Assembly (NCBI GenBank): GCA_021613335.1
Contig: JAJTWR010000332.1
Location: 920,001-984,000, forward strand
DNA from: Whitmania pigra
Taxonomy: Eukaryota; Annelida; Clitellata; Hirudinida; Haemopidae
Length of the DNA stretch: 64,000 nt
Direction of reading: 5' to 3'
The position numbers and the translations under genes were made by a program. The notes beneath the pieces are model-generated. The model was not told where the DNA came from. It was given only the letters and a program-made list of their open reading frames with translations, and searched no databases. Shown here one piece after another: positions 1-15,866 of this stretch (position 1 is its first letter; each line of letters opens with the position of its first letter).

Positions 1-1518
1 GTCTGTCATCCTCCCACATTAAAAGATTTTAGTTCTTTATAGGCTTGAAAATTGAATATCTTGAAAATATTAAATATAAATAAATCTCTGTCGAAATTCA
101 ATGCATCGTTGTAATAATCTCTCAAATAATCTAAAAAAGGAATTAAATTGAGTCGCTGAATAGGATGAGGACGAGGATGACGAGCAGTCAGGAGAGACCG
201 TTAAGGTTGACTATTATGCAGTCATCTGCTTTGCATTGCAAAGCAATTCATTGAATAAGTTGTTTAAATTGTACAGACAGAGAAATAAATCCAGACATCA
301 AATTCTCGTTATTAAGAGCCATTAGCGAAAATATAAAGAAGAAAGAAACCTCACAAATTGAAACGTGACAAGGTACAATTGACACCCCTTGGCCAAAAAA
401 AAACTGGTCATTCGGGTACAGCCTGGAGTGAAATTTTAGTGCATGTTTGCGAGGGAAAGCGTCTGGAGTGATGGAGTGGTTGACTCAAGTGCCGCCATAA
501 GAACGGCTTTATTAATTCCTCTTCACCGCTTTATTTGTATTTATTTATTTTAGAGTTTTAGTATTTTTCATTTATTTCATCCAATTTTCAGCTTTCAAAT
601 TTTCTCCTTTCTTTTTATTATTCTCCAAATAATTATAAATTTTTTAAAAGAGAATATTAATGTAGATTTACTTATCGATTTTCACAAATTTCGATATTAT
701 TTTATTTAAAATTAGATTTTTTTATTTTAAAGATGAAAAAAATTCCTCTGAAACTGGCATTTGTCCATTCAGCCATAAATCAGTCTTAAATAGTTTTATC
801 GCCATGAAATGATAAAGTGAAATAAACATTCTGAGCAAATAAATTTAACAATTCGAAATAAGTTTTTAATCCTTAATCTTTGTCGTTAAATTTTTTTCTT
901 CGATTTCGATGAAAGAGTATGCATATTATTAACAAGACTGCCGCTCGTGACAATGATGATGAAGTTGATAATGATGACGACGATGTTAATGGCGTTATGA
1001 ATGTGATAACGGTGATGACGATAATGGTGAGGACTTTGGTAATAGCATGATGATGACATTGATGGCGGCAGTGGCATGATGGAATGACCACTGGGTGCCA
1101 CCAAAGTCTATCGTGTAAATGCAAATCGGCTGCTCAATGGAAATGAAGGAAGAAGTGGCTGGAATTTGTTGGAAGTGAGTCGTGATTAATGGATGGTCGC
1201 ATGTTTAGAACGTCTCCATCAATTCACTTCAAAGTTTTTAAAAATTAATTCCAGATGACAATGACGATACTTAAGATATTGATAATATTGATGATACTTA
1301 AGCGAATTATGTCATGTTGTTCAAAAACCTTAATGCTCACCTGAACGTCAACCTTTAGTGACGATTGTAATTTTACTTAAAAAAAATAGATACAAATAAA
1401 ATAAAATAATGATGATATAATTTTATCAAATTTATCGATGCTTAAAACAAATTTATGTTTCAAAATATTTTGTATTATTGACTTTATTATTATTTTATTA
1501 TTAAGTTATTATTTATTT
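1..1518. other. gene-poor AT-rich flank
   Basis: No exon, RNA gene or transposon end is recognised here. The stretch is AT-rich, with a diffuse GATGATG-type low-complexity patch around 940-1090. Open frames on the minus strand at 873-1124 are translations of that patch (His/Ser/Ile runs) and carry no domain. Upstream exons of the GPCR at 3459 (TM1-TM2) could lie here or further upstream, but none was found. Confidence 0.5.
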
Positions 1519-1519
1519 A

Positions 1520-1662
1520 TTAAAAGAATGAGTAGAGGACAGAAGCCTTTTACTCAAACAACCAGAAATAATTGAGAATTGAAGCGAGAGGTGCAAGCAA
1601 ATAAATAAATAAATAAATAAAGAAATGGAGAAAAGTCTTTGGTGAGGGAGGTGCATGTGCTG
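1520..1662. repeat. dispersed repeat, copy 1 (related to 45175-45325)
   Basis: This segment shares ordered blocks with 45175-45325: AATGA..AGAGGACAGAA, then CGAGAGGTGCA, then GAAAAGTC, then GAGG.AGGAGGTG. Spacing is similar but intervening bases diverge, and this copy carries an (AAAT)n tract at about 1601-1622. The relation is seen directly; the family is not recognised. It may be a diverged LTR or MITE fragment. Confidence 0.5.
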
Positions 1663-1688
1663 GCTGAGACAATATTTTTGATGACATA

Positions 1689-2355
1689 TAGGGCCGTATT
1701 TAGGGGGGAGTTAACGGGTTCAAACCCTCGAAATATTACAAAAAAAATTTTAATTGTAAATTTTAAAAATTTTGTTTCTGGGATTAAAGATTAGCAAGAA
1801 ATGTATGTGTATTAATGTCGAATACATTGTTCTACCAAGAATGGCATCAATTTCCGCAAGTCGCGCCTACTTATCGTAGCGGTTGAGAATTCGCCTCGTG
1901 TTCTTGCGGAGTCATTTCGATTCCCTTCTTAATCGTCTATCTGTGTATAATAGAAACGACAGATTGTTGAAACTTCTTCGGTTGATTTTGATTTCCAGGA
2001 GTTTCCAGACAGATGATGGGTCTGAATTGTGTCGAAGGATGGAGTCAGCCATCTTGGCGAAATACTTCTCAGTTTGGAGGAACTTAAATGACATTCGGTC
2101 TGCTAAGACTTACAAACAAAAATAGCAGTCGTTGTTGTTGTTCGACTTGTGCCAGATTTATAATTTTTATCATTTTACAGAACTTATAAACTAGACAAAC
2201 TGACGTCCTTTTCATCTAGCCATATATCGCACAAAATATCAGAAATTTCTTTGCATTAATTGCCGTCCAAAAAATATTTTAAGAAATTGTTTTACAATGT
2301 GACATTTACAACTTGTTAAAATAAAAAAAAACTGCTCCCCCGAATTGCGGCCCTG
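1689..2355. mobile_element. degenerate hAT-like DNA transposon (667 bp)
   Basis: The ends are imperfect inverted repeats: TAGGGCCGTATTTAGGGGGG on the left and CAGGGCCGCAATTCGGGGGA read inward from the right. CAGGG(C/G)CGG-like termini are known from Tip100-type hAT elements. The flanking 8-mers (1681-1688 ATGACATA and 2356-2363 ATTATATA) match at 6 of 8 positions, as an old 8-bp target duplication would. The 80-codon open frame inside (1883-2125) shows no transposase motif, so this is probably a deleted, non-autonomous copy. Confidence 0.5.
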
Positions 2356-2363
2356 ATTATATA

Positions 2364-3458
2364 TTAGGTAGAGAATTACAGATTTTAATCATTCGACTAA
2401 TGAAAAATTTTAAGTCCACTAAACATTGGTTATTTTTCTTTTAAATCTTCAAATTATCATCAAATTATCAATATATTTGTCACTTTTATAAGTTTTGAAT
2501 TCTCAAAAATAAAACTTTAAAAAATACTGTTATTTTAAAATTATATTAAAAGTCATTTTCCATTCCTGAACGGATTGAATTTTTAGTGAAGGAATTCTTT
2601 GTCACAATTAATAAAATTATTATTTTAAATTATCTGCGTTATCTTTTTTTTTATAACAAATTATTATTTTAAATTATCTGTTTATTTATTTGATTATTTA
2701 TAGTCCGTTGCTTAACTAAGTTGAAATGGACTTAGTTTAGATTCTCTGAGTTGTTATCTTTTTTTATAACAAAAGCTTTGTTCTACTTTTAAAACAGTTT
2801 TAGTTAATTCGAAAGATTTCGTTTTGAAAAGACTTCAAAAATGGATTGAAATATAATTAAGGATAAGGCAAAATTTTCAAAGTTCATGGATGCTTTTGAA
2901 GACTTTGGAAAGACTTGCCGATTTCTCGATGTAAGCTCATTATTTGAAATTTATGGAGACGAATATTTGGAAAAGTTGAGGTTGTGATGATGTTGACTGG
3001 TTGCGCAAGCGAATATTCTCACTGCTGGAGAAGTGTTCCCAAATTTTATTCTTTCACGATGGCGAACAAGTTAATCCATAACAAATCTTTTGGCTTTTCA
3101 TTCCCTCGTCAATCATTGATGAAGAACATTTTTTGCTCGTTGTTTCACTTTTAATCCAAAACTCTTCATCTTTTGTCTTTTGAAACATGTTTCGTTGGAG
3201 TGTCATTGCTCGACGCCCCACAGAAATAAAGAAGAGATTGATTAAATAAGAAACAAACAATAAATTGACTAAATAAATAACTCTGAAATATGTTACGTTT
3301 AATGAGGTGACATGAATTTCATGTTATTTATCAGCTAAATATTTTTTTCCAATTACGTGAGCACGTGATCAAAACTATCAATGTCGATAGTGCACACGTG
3401 ACTCCTGTAATCTATAATAATTTATAAAATATTAATAACAACCATTTTTTGCGTGCAG
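2364..3458. other. AT-rich, probably intron upstream of the GPCR exons
   Basis: No exon could be confirmed. It ends at the splice acceptor before 3459. A short open stretch near 2870-2985 looks vaguely coding but has no recognisable motif. Minus-strand frame 3054-3260 was not recognised. Confidence 0.35.
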
Positions 3459-3627
3459 ATCATGGATTGTGTTTATGATTTTCCACAACAAATTCGTTAT
3501 CACCTGTCACACCTCAGCAATGTGGCTCACCGTTCTGTTGGCAGTTTTTCGATACGTGGTTGTCAGCAAACCTCACTTCTTCCTCTCCCAAGGAGCCAGG
3601 GTGAGCCAACAAAATTTAAAGAAATAC

Positions 3628-3660
<33 letters not shown>

Positions 3661-5798
3661 TAATGATAATGATAATAATAATACTTGTATTAATAAAGGC
3701 TATTTGAAAACCAAAAAACAAAAATATGTTCAGTTATAATGTTGTAATTTGTAATAAAAATGATGTCATAAGTTCTGATTAGTTTACGACAATATTAGTT
3801 TATTCTGCTAACACCAACAATTATAATTATTTAATTGAATGACTTAATTATTCCAATTTAAATGTATTTTCAAAGCGCAAGGGAAGAAGACGTTCCACTC
3901 TTACTCCATACTGGTGGCGAGTTGTGAAGTTGTCAGTTCTTGGAGTCCTTGGTGCGACTGTTTTCTTCTGCGCTCCTTTCTACGTCCTCCACAAACCAGT
4001 CTCCCTTGACGAAGAAGGAGATCAGGCACACGTAACTTCTGGACAAGTCGTTCCGTATGCAGGTTACGCTGGAGTTGGAAGTGCAGCTTCAGATTATGTA
4101 AGCAGATTCAACATAATTCACGGGGAAGAGATTTTTATAAACAAATCTAGGAAGTCAGTTACGACAGTTGACGAGTGGAAGAACAAAAACAAAAACCATT
4201 TCTTGAAACAGGAATCCAGAAATTTTACTCCTTTCTCTAAAATCGATAAATACTCAATACCTCTTGGTCTCAACAACGTGAGATCTCTTTTGCTAGATGA
4301 TGTATATTTCCAACATTCACCTGTTCCTCCTGAAAAACAACGAAAATTAGGCTACTGGATCGCTGTTAACGACTTCATACCCGATGAGGTCATGGCCTTC
4401 AACTTTTGGCTCTTTGGAGTTTTACTAAAGTTGGCCCCCTGCTGCTTGCTGTCCATTCTTAGCTTCCTCCTGGTGAAGACCATGCGTCGAGCCAATGAAA
4501 AAAGGAAGAGGTTGAAACGACAACAACAAGAAATCAAACTACGTCAACAGTCGACGTTGGAATCGACACTCGAAAATCAAAAAAGCAACTATTTTTGTGC
4601 CAGTAGTACTTGTTGCAATTGTTACTGTTGTTGCCACAATAAGTGGTGCTACTGCTGTTGCGGTTTTTCTTGTTCTGGTCAAAACAACAAAAATCAAAAG
4701 TATTGTGCAGTCGTAGACAACAAACAAGTCCAATGCACTTCTCAAAGTCCTAAAGACAATATTCAGAAACAATTCCATACTCCTCCGTTTGAGCAGAATC
4801 GAAAACACCTGCTTAGCCAGTCTACCTTGAACACCAAGAGCCGTTCCTTGTTGGATCTTCCTGCTCCCAAAGAACAGGTTGTGACCAATTCCTATGACAA
4901 TCTCATCAATAGGTCTTCTTTTGGTAGATCTCAGAGAAATTTGCTTCGCGCTTCCAAAGAAGCATCGAGACGTAACTTGTTCAGGAGAAGTGGAAAGTTT
5001 CGTAGCGGAAGTCCAAAGATTGATGAAGGTGGAAAACTGGCAGTTGTGGTTGAACTTCACCCAGGAATACAGGTTGATGTTGCCAGTCGATCTAGTAACG
5101 AATTGGCAAGCGATAAATTGTCCGTTGTAAAAGCCACATCCTCGTCCAAATTATCGAGCAGTTCATTGGTAGTTCCAGCAACATCTTGTCAAATTGACTC
5201 GAGTAGAGCCACGTCGTCGTTGACTTCGCTGAGGATGAAACGATCAACTTCGTTACTGGCGAGTCACGCACTCTCAGTGGCCTCTCTTTCTCTTCCTGTC
5301 AGAACCACGGAAGTGACGCAATCTCTCAAAGCAGCCCATCCACCGACAACTGACACGAACGACAAAAATCGTAGTCTCTCCGTCAACTTTTCTCTAAGAC
5401 CAAGTCCATCCACGATGACCGTAGAATCAAATTATCACATTTCGTCATCAGCATCGTCAGTCCATTCATCTCCGGAAGTTGATTGTAACAGGACGACAGC
5501 GATGCTTGTGGCTGTGGTTTTGACGTTTGTGGCGACAGAGCTTCCTCCTGGTGTCATAGCATTGTGGAGCGGCTTTGACTCGAAAATTTTCGACGACATA
5601 TACGTACCTCTAGGAGATGTCTGGGACATTTTGGTGCTGGTGAACAGTTCCGTAAACTTTGTACTCTACTGCACGATGAGCAGGCAATTTAGACGGACGT
5701 TCAATAAAATGTTTGCAGCCAGAAAAGAAAACTTTCTTCTCTGTTTAGGACTCAAGCGGCAAGACTGGAAGAGACCAAATATATCATCTCACGGATAA
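3459..5798 (+). CDS. rhodopsin-family GPCR, myosuppressin/FMRFamide-receptor-like (3' exons)
   Basis: Predicted neuropeptide receptor of the plasma membrane. Two exons are visible: 3459-3600 (acceptor AG at 3457-3458, donor GT at 3601) and 3876-5798, joined in phase 0. Exon A reads TM3: FMIFHNKFVITCHTSAMWLT, then an FRYVVV motif in place of DRY. Exon B gives TM4 (SVLGVLGATVFF), a long second extracellular loop of about 125 residues, TM5 (FWLFGVLLKLAPCCLLSI), a third intracellular loop of about 330 residues, TM6 (TTAMLVAVVLTFVATELPPG) and TM7 (LVNSSVNFVLYC). NSSxNFxLYC replaces NPxxY, and the ELPxG after TM6 is also typical of invertebrate myosuppressin/DMSR and sex-peptide-type receptors. TM1-TM2 exons are missing, so the gene starts upstream. 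Unusual points are the Cys-dense segment at about 4594-4705 and the Ser-rich, basic loop. The family call is solid; the ligand is inferred. Confidence 0.85.
3628..3690 (+). repeat. (CTA)n microsatellite in GPCR intron
   Basis: About nine CTA units followed by CAC units and a GATAAT patch, lying in the 275-bp intron between the two GPCR exons. Confidence 0.9.
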
Positions 5799-5922
5799 TA
5801 ACAATAGTCGTTGTTGGAAAATATTAATTTTCCTTTAGTGACCTGATATTTTAGATTCAATATGTTGCTAAAATCTATTTGTAACTGTGTTCTGTTTTTG
5901 TGGGTTTTATCGTTTTAAATCA

Positions 5923-5928
5923 AATAAA
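5923..5928 (+). terminator. AATAAA polyadenylation signal of the GPCR gene
   Basis: AATAAA lies about 125 bp after the GPCR stop codon in AT-rich sequence on the same strand. It is a plausible 3' end signal, though not proven. Confidence 0.5.
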
Positions 5929-6779
5929 TGGAATGCGGATTACATTACTTTTTTCCTGCTTATTCGCTAAACCTGCAGAAGCTTGTTTGTTACAGAGTGA
6001 CAAAATCTTTCTCTGGTTTTAGGTGAATGTCATCTAAAATTTTAAATAATTTGTTAATAAGTAATTTTAACATTTACAATTTATTAAAAGTAAAGAGAAA
6101 AACCAATAAATATTACATATGTTATCCCGCTTTATTTAAACAAAATTTCGTAATTTAATAAACTGTAAAATAAAATTTTTTGAAAAGTAAAATAAAATAT
6201 CAATAGAATAAAATTAAATTTAAAAACAAATCAAAGACATTCACCTTAGCCTTGTAAAATAATGTACTTTACATGACCTATAGTACAGAACAGTGTTATT
6301 TCCATTCGCCACATAATTTCCATTACAATTCTAATTCCATCATTATTTGTCAAATAATTTCTATTTCTATTCTAATTCCACTCAAACTCCTAAAAATTTC
6401 CATTCAATTCTAATTACCATTGCTGAAATAATTTCTATTTCTGTTCCTATTCTAATTCCATTTCCAATATTCTTGTTTAACTTTCCGGCCTTTTCAAAAG
6501 TGGAAATGATTATAAAAGCATTCTTAAACTAATGCTACAACTACCACTAGTAGCTAACATCAAAATTATGAAGCATTTTTTGCCACAGTTAACCAAAGCA
6601 TGCAGTCACAGAGCAAAAAATCTAACAAAATGAATTTAGTTTGAGAAAAGTTATCATCTCCAAAGAACTGTTGCATTCGGTTACGTCGTCCTGTAGTCAG
6701 GATGCCGTAGAGCTAAAATATTCGCTCCACGTAGACCCGAGAAGCTGGTGCTGACAATAAGTCCTGGGCTAACTCATAC

Positions 6780-7235
6780 AATTTACTTTAGTCTTAGAGT
6801 AGTCTTCTGTTTCCAGAAATTCATTGCATCATTATGTTCTTCTTCTATTATATCAGCTAGATATTTGTTGAGCTGATTATGCACAGTGTCCCTTTTGCTG
6901 ATACAACTAATACTTACAGCAGTTGTACTGGACTGAATCTTATTTGTCCAAAACTTAAACTTCTTCAATGAATTCGGAGTTGGCAATGAGAGTGACGATG
7001 CAGATTCATCACCAGAACCAGACACATAAACTGCTTGAACTGAATCTTCCTTGCTTTCACAAACAGTTGCGATGTACAGTTTAGCGGTGAACATTCTGGT
7101 TACATAATTGCTTGTGCCATTGTCGGATCAAGCAAACATGCCGATGCTGGAATTGGATTAAAGTCAGTATTTGGGTCTAGAAGTGTGGCAAACCTACAAT
7201 GAAGATAATGCAACATACTTGAGGTTGATGTTTTG
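6780..7235 (-). pseudogene. hAT transposase C-terminal fragment
   Basis: Reading the minus strand from about 7235: RFATLLDPNTDF and ACLLDPTMA resemble the conserved RF..xLDP / aaLLDP segment of hAT (ZBED-like) transposases. An in-frame stop follows, then an open frame 7094-6783 ending NQLNKYLADIIEEEHNDAMN-FWK, which is the hAT C-terminal dimerisation motif (LxxYL...D.L.FW). The N-terminal BED finger and most of the RNase-H-like core are absent, so the gene is dead. It lies between the inverted repeats of the 6291-8341 element. Confidence 0.7.
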
Positions 7236-7566
7236 GCAGATGTGTGCTGCTGCAGACGGCACTCAAGGCTTCATTTTGGATCTGGCACATGAGGAGCCAG
7301 AAGAAGTTTTAAGAGGCCACTACAGGAAACCGGGGAAAGCCGTCATTCTCCGGTATGAACGATCCACCGAACGACGGGGCCAAACCAATGGCCGAAAGAC
7401 ACGGTGTTGTCGGGAGAAATGGGCCGACCGCAGTCTCTCAAAGCAACATGAACTGCGGTCCAAACCGCAGCCTGGAAAAGGCCCGCGATCGATGTCCCGA
7501 AAATTTATATCTCTGGCTGCCGCTACAAAGAAATTATAAGATGCTGTTTGCATATATTAAGACGGT

Positions 7567-7790
7567 GTGAAGAAGCCACTGAGAGCTTTCATGACCTCTG
7601 TAGGCAAACTGGGGTACAGGCGATCGACATAATAAGGCCGACGAGAGCCTCGCAAAGTCGGAGTTTGCAAGTGAAAAGTGAAAAGCATGCGACATGAAGA
7701 AGCCATTGAGAGCTTTCGCAATTGCTCCAATCCAGGAAGCAGTGACCGGCACAAGGCCAACGAGTGCCTCTCATAGCCGGCGGTAAGAAG
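7567..7790. repeat. two-copy GC-rich tandem motif inside the hAT element
   Basis: Two diverged copies about 125 bp apart share GAAGCCAYTGAGAGCTTTC, followed about 60 bp later by AAGGCCRACGAGWGCCTC. The surrounding 7320-7950 is markedly GC-rich for this window and has no recognised coding or structural function. Confidence 0.55.
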
Positions 7791-8504
7791 TTGGGTCCAG
7801 AACGACAAAACCGAAAGGAACATCTAGCTGATCACCGGATGCGGCCCGCCTCCCCCCCGAAAGCGTAAGGAGACACAAAGGGTCGAAAGTTTTGAAGACG
7901 GGGGAAACTCCTCTGAGGATCCCTGTCGGAGCTCCAAGGCTGAGTAATAAGTAACATTATACATGAAATTAAACTCAAGAGAGACTGTGCATCACTTTGT
8001 AAAATATCCGTTTGAATGGCGAAGGGTTCTATTAGTGTTGAAATTTTTTCCAGTTTCACCCAATATAAGACTGAAATAATAAAAGATAGATAAACAAGAT
8101 TCGAACATAATATTATTTGCTAACTAAATTTGAATTAAACCGAATTGGCCTCAGAAATAATTTCTATTTCTCGTTGTAATTCCATTTTACAAAATAAATG
8201 CTACTTCTCATTCTATTTCCGTTTTTTCGGGCAATTTCCATTCCTATTCCTAATTCCATTCCCAAATTTTAATTTCCATTATCGATAAAATAATTTCTAT
8301 TTCAATTCCTATTTCAATTATCATCAATGGAAATATCACTGAATCCTCTTTTAAAAAATTGAAATCATTTCTAAGAGCCGTTTTTTAAATAAAGGTCGAA
8401 CTCAGCTCTTTAGAATGATGAAATAGGCAAGCCACGTGTTCCAGGAGCGGCATTTCCTGCATTGTTTGTAGATTGACGTCTGCCATTTTCTGCGTTGTTA
8501 AATA

Positions 8505-9067
8505 ATGTTTTTCAGTTTGCTCGCTGTTTGTGAGTCGGTTCAGATTGTGTAAGTTTGACATTTGTCGAAATAAAAGTTACCCTAAAGATTTGATTTTATT
8601 TAATCGGAGTTCCAATCAGGTTTCCAAAGACTCTTCATAAAATCTGCCATCAGACATACTTTGGAGAGTTTGAAAATAATGCAAGGTCAAAATTTTGATA
8701 ATGGATTAAAAATGTTATATTTAAATTTAAAAAAATTGTAAAAACGGATATTACATTGACTCAATTTTCTGCTCAATAATTTGCAACACTCTTTAAATTG
8801 GTTGGCATTTTAATTAATTTTAGAATATGGGAGTCAAATCGTGGCTTCCAAGAACTGATTATGTTTTCAAGCCAAGTTCCTAAAAAAAAGCCAGTTGAGA
8901 GAGGATTTAAAAAAATGCATGGTCACTATCCAACAGCTGTCTCTGATGAAAAGGTCTGCGACGAGAACAAGAAACAATGTGAGGACGAAGTGAAGACAGC
9001 TGAAAAAAAGGAACGTGCAAAAAAAGAATGTTGCTGGAGAATGATGTGTCAACCGATATGTTATTAA
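8505..9067 (+). CDS. candidate two-exon small protein, unknown function
   Basis: Proposed exon 1 is 8505-8548: ATG, MFFSLLAVCESVQI, then a strong GTAAGT donor at 8549. Proposed exon 2 is 8824-9067, after acceptor AG at 8822-8823. The phases join (2 nt + 1 nt) to give about 95 residues. The tail is Lys/Glu-rich with six cysteines, ending CCWRMMCQPICY. The N terminus is hydrophobic but short. No family is recognised. The gene sits just outside the hAT element. It could be a chance splice-compatible pair, so confidence is low; a spliced read would settle it. Confidence 0.3.
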
Positions 9068-11435
9068 ACTGATCATGGCGGTCTTAATGATTACTCCATA
9101 GAAAGGAACGATGTTTACATCTGTTTGGTGGATGTGTTGGTTATTGTATACATGCTAATCAAGATACAGCACTTTATTAAATTTGAGCTGAAAAGACAAC
9201 AGAAGTGAAAACAAATTAAAAAGAAACTATGTGCAGGAATTTAACAATTTTCATTTTCTTTTGGCTCGGACGACGAAGTTTCTATAAAAATGACTTTTTA
9301 ATTGTTCTTTTAATTGTGACATTTTAAATGTTCTTCATTTAAAGGAGTCGTTTTTCTAGGCAGATGGCAGAGTTTGCTAAAGCTGAGAAGCAAGAGATGA
9401 ATTACTTGCCATGTGAGCATTTTTGTGCCTGTGTATCCATATCTATCCTGGCATCATATTATAAGAGCAACTAAATTGTGGTGTATTTGCAAACGTAAGA
9501 TTTAAGGATATACGAAAATCTTACAAGGACGAGAAATCGTAGAAGTGGCAAGTAATTCAATCTGTTGTTACACAAACCCTACTCAGTTTACTATAAAAAC
9601 AATTAATAATTCTTTATTTACTAGGTATAATGTCCTAAGGTAGCCATGGTATTGTAAAAGTTTAAAAAGTAAAATTTATTAAATTTATCAGTTTGAGAGA
9701 AATTCTAAAATAAAAAAATAGTTGGCTTAGAAACCAAATTTTAAAAAGTTGCGTCGTCCACGAACCGAACGAAGTCACGCACGCGATTGAATATTTAGCC
9801 ATATTTGACGTGTAAGGTGGAACTAGCAGAAGGTTGTCTTCGTGCTCCCTTAAAGATGCTCCACAATTTTTATAAGAGAAGATACACCTCGAGAAATCAA
9901 CCATTTGTCTCAAAGTTTTCTTCCTTGTAATTCATTTTTAACTTTTTCGTTCTTTCAGAAAGAGCTTTTCATGGTTTTGAGCTTCTTCCTACATTCGTCA
10001 GGGACAACTCTTTGTTATGGCTGGTTCCACCAATTTAATTCATTCCACCTCAGAGGCGTTTAGAGTCATGTAACATTCTATGCTTTATCGTGCAATTTGC
10101 GGAAAATAATAATTTCTCTAAAATTTTTTTTAATTACCCTTTTTATGAAAAACCTTTTGAATTACTTCGAAAGACACACAAGTACGGACCGCAGCCAAAA
10201 TATACACAGACGCAAGTTTTAATATTTCTTAACCACATTTCTTGATCAAAACCACAAAACAAATACATCATAGAATTTGCTAATTTAGCAAATTTTAGCT
10301 TTGGTTCAGCTTAACCATTAAAGCAACAATCTCTTTATTATTCGCCAATTCATTTTGTAAAAATATTTAATCAAAATTTTTATTTTATTTTATTTTATTT
10401 TCTCTCCAACATTCAGGAGTGAACTGGAAATTGGTGAAAAGGAAAATGTTAAAAAACATAAATTGGCAAATAAAATATTTAAAGAAATTTTCCCAAGCAT
10501 GTGTTGAGAAAATGGAGCACATTTCTCTTAAAATATAAATGCAACATATAATACAATATATAATATATAATATATATATATAGATATATATATTATTTCA
10601 TATATATAATCGAATATGTAAATATAGTGATGAAAACGTTTTTAAAATCTGCAAGACAACATCAAAGTCTCAGATAAACATTTGGAATTGTTTTATATAT
10701 TGTTCATAGTAAGTATAATTAATAAACAATATATAAATTATATATAAACAATAATTATTAAAATTGATTTTTACATTAATAATAAATTAAGTACAACATT
10801 AATAATTATTTATTATATTAATGCTAAATTAGTTATATTAATGTTACATTTAATAATTATTAAATATTTGTTATTAATTGTTATTATTAATTATCACATT
10901 AATAATGATTAATTATTATTATTACATTAATGACTCATTAATTAATAAGAAATTATTAGTTTTTACATTAATAACTAATTAATTATTATATTAATGTAAA
11001 ATTAGTCATATTAATTTTATGATTAATAATTAATACAACAGCAAATTAAACATTCATTTCAAGAAAATAAACATTGAAAAAGTTAGGACGTTGAATCTAA
11101 TGTTGTTCTATTATTTCATTACAATGTTGTTGTGTTTAGTAATATTACTTATTATTAATAATAATCATATTTTAGATAATTAGATAAGTTAATTCTTTCG
11201 GTGTACGCACCTTTATGATGACAATATTAGACGTATTTTTTAACGTTTTTAAGTTTATGAGAAGCTTTTGTTTGGGTGAGTACAATTGCTATATAAATGA
11301 AGTACAATTAATTAAAGATAAATTTATAGTTAGGTAAAATTGTATAATTAATTAGGTATAATAGCATAATTAATTGAATATAATTGTATAATTAATTGAA
11401 AAAGCGCTCTTTATAATCAGGATGATATTCATGGT
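9068..11435. other. AT-rich intergenic region
   Basis: No gene is recognised. A (TA)n-rich patch lies at 10540-10620 and a long TTAATAATTAATTATTA-type low-complexity stretch at 10700-11040. GCTATATAAATGAAGTACAA at 11288 recurs at 12581 and looks like a SINE tail. An acceptor followed by a short ATG frame near 9359-9470 was considered, but it has no domain or partner exon. Confidence 0.5.
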
Positions 11436-13409
<1,974 letters not shown>

Positions 13410-13838
13410 ATTTATCGATTGTCCTCGTCACTTTACTGTGGAAATGGAAAGATAACGCCAAAGTTCACATTACGAAGATGCGCCAAAATGATTTCCATTT
13501 CGGAGAAATTTCCCGATTGACCGGAAACTTCCATTCCGGAAAGTAATGAACGTTGATTTCGATCAAGAGGAATAAACAGAAATGTTCCTCGCGATGACGT
13601 AGCTGCTAGAGATTATTGAAATGAATTCTCGTAAAATCTGAGTTTGTACCGGTAATTTGTAGTTTTTTTGGCATTTATTTGACTAAGAAAAATAAGTAAA
13701 ATGTGTTTTAATACGGTCAACAATATATAATTCAAAGTTATGACAGCTTACAGCGTAAATTCATGATTCATATTTGACTCACTTTTGGAGTCATGGATTT
13801 GAAAAGACTTAATATCATTTATAATTATTATTTATTAC

Positions 13839-15679
<1,841 letters not shown>

Positions 15680-15866
15680 GGCACCCCGTCATAATAGCCC
15701 GGCGACAAAATAGCCCCGTCAAAATAGCACCATCAAAACATAAAGCTCATTTCATTTGATCAAATTTGAAATAAGCTATAAGTTAATGTATCAACTCATA
15801 TAAATATTTTTTTTATAAAGATACATTGACGGGGATGTTTTGACGGGGCTATTTTGACGGGTCACC
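15680..15866. mobile_element. foldback MITE (187 bp) with 9-bp target duplication
   Basis: The left end GGCACCCCGTCATAATAGCCC and the right end read inward, GGTGACCCGTCAAAATAGCC, form inverted repeats. Internally the CCCGTCAAAATAG motif is reiterated on both arms. The element is flanked by a perfect CATTTTATC at 15671-15679 and 15867-15875. A 9-bp duplication fits a Mutator-like mobiliser; reading it as 8 bp would fit hAT. There is no coding capacity. Confidence 0.85.

Larger units (their letters stand above)
6291..8341 (-). mobile_element. decayed hAT transposon
   Basis: The left end CAGTGTTATTTCCATT (6291) and the right end read inward, CAGTGATATTTCCATT (8341), are near-perfect inverted repeats. 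Both sides continue into subterminal AATTTCTATTTC / TAATTCCATT motifs (6300-6480 and 8150-8340). A hAT transposase 3' part lies between them on the minus strand. The flanking 8-mers (GTACAGAA and AATCCTCT) do not match, so the duplication is lost or the copy is rearranged. The middle (about 7300-7950) is much more GC-rich than the rest and is not recognisable transposase. Confidence 0.7.

Noticed and set aside
4539..5060. 173-codon minus-strand frame opposite the GPCR
   Set aside because: Shadow of the GPCR third-intracellular-loop coding sequence; the plus-strand frame is continuous with TM5 and TM6.
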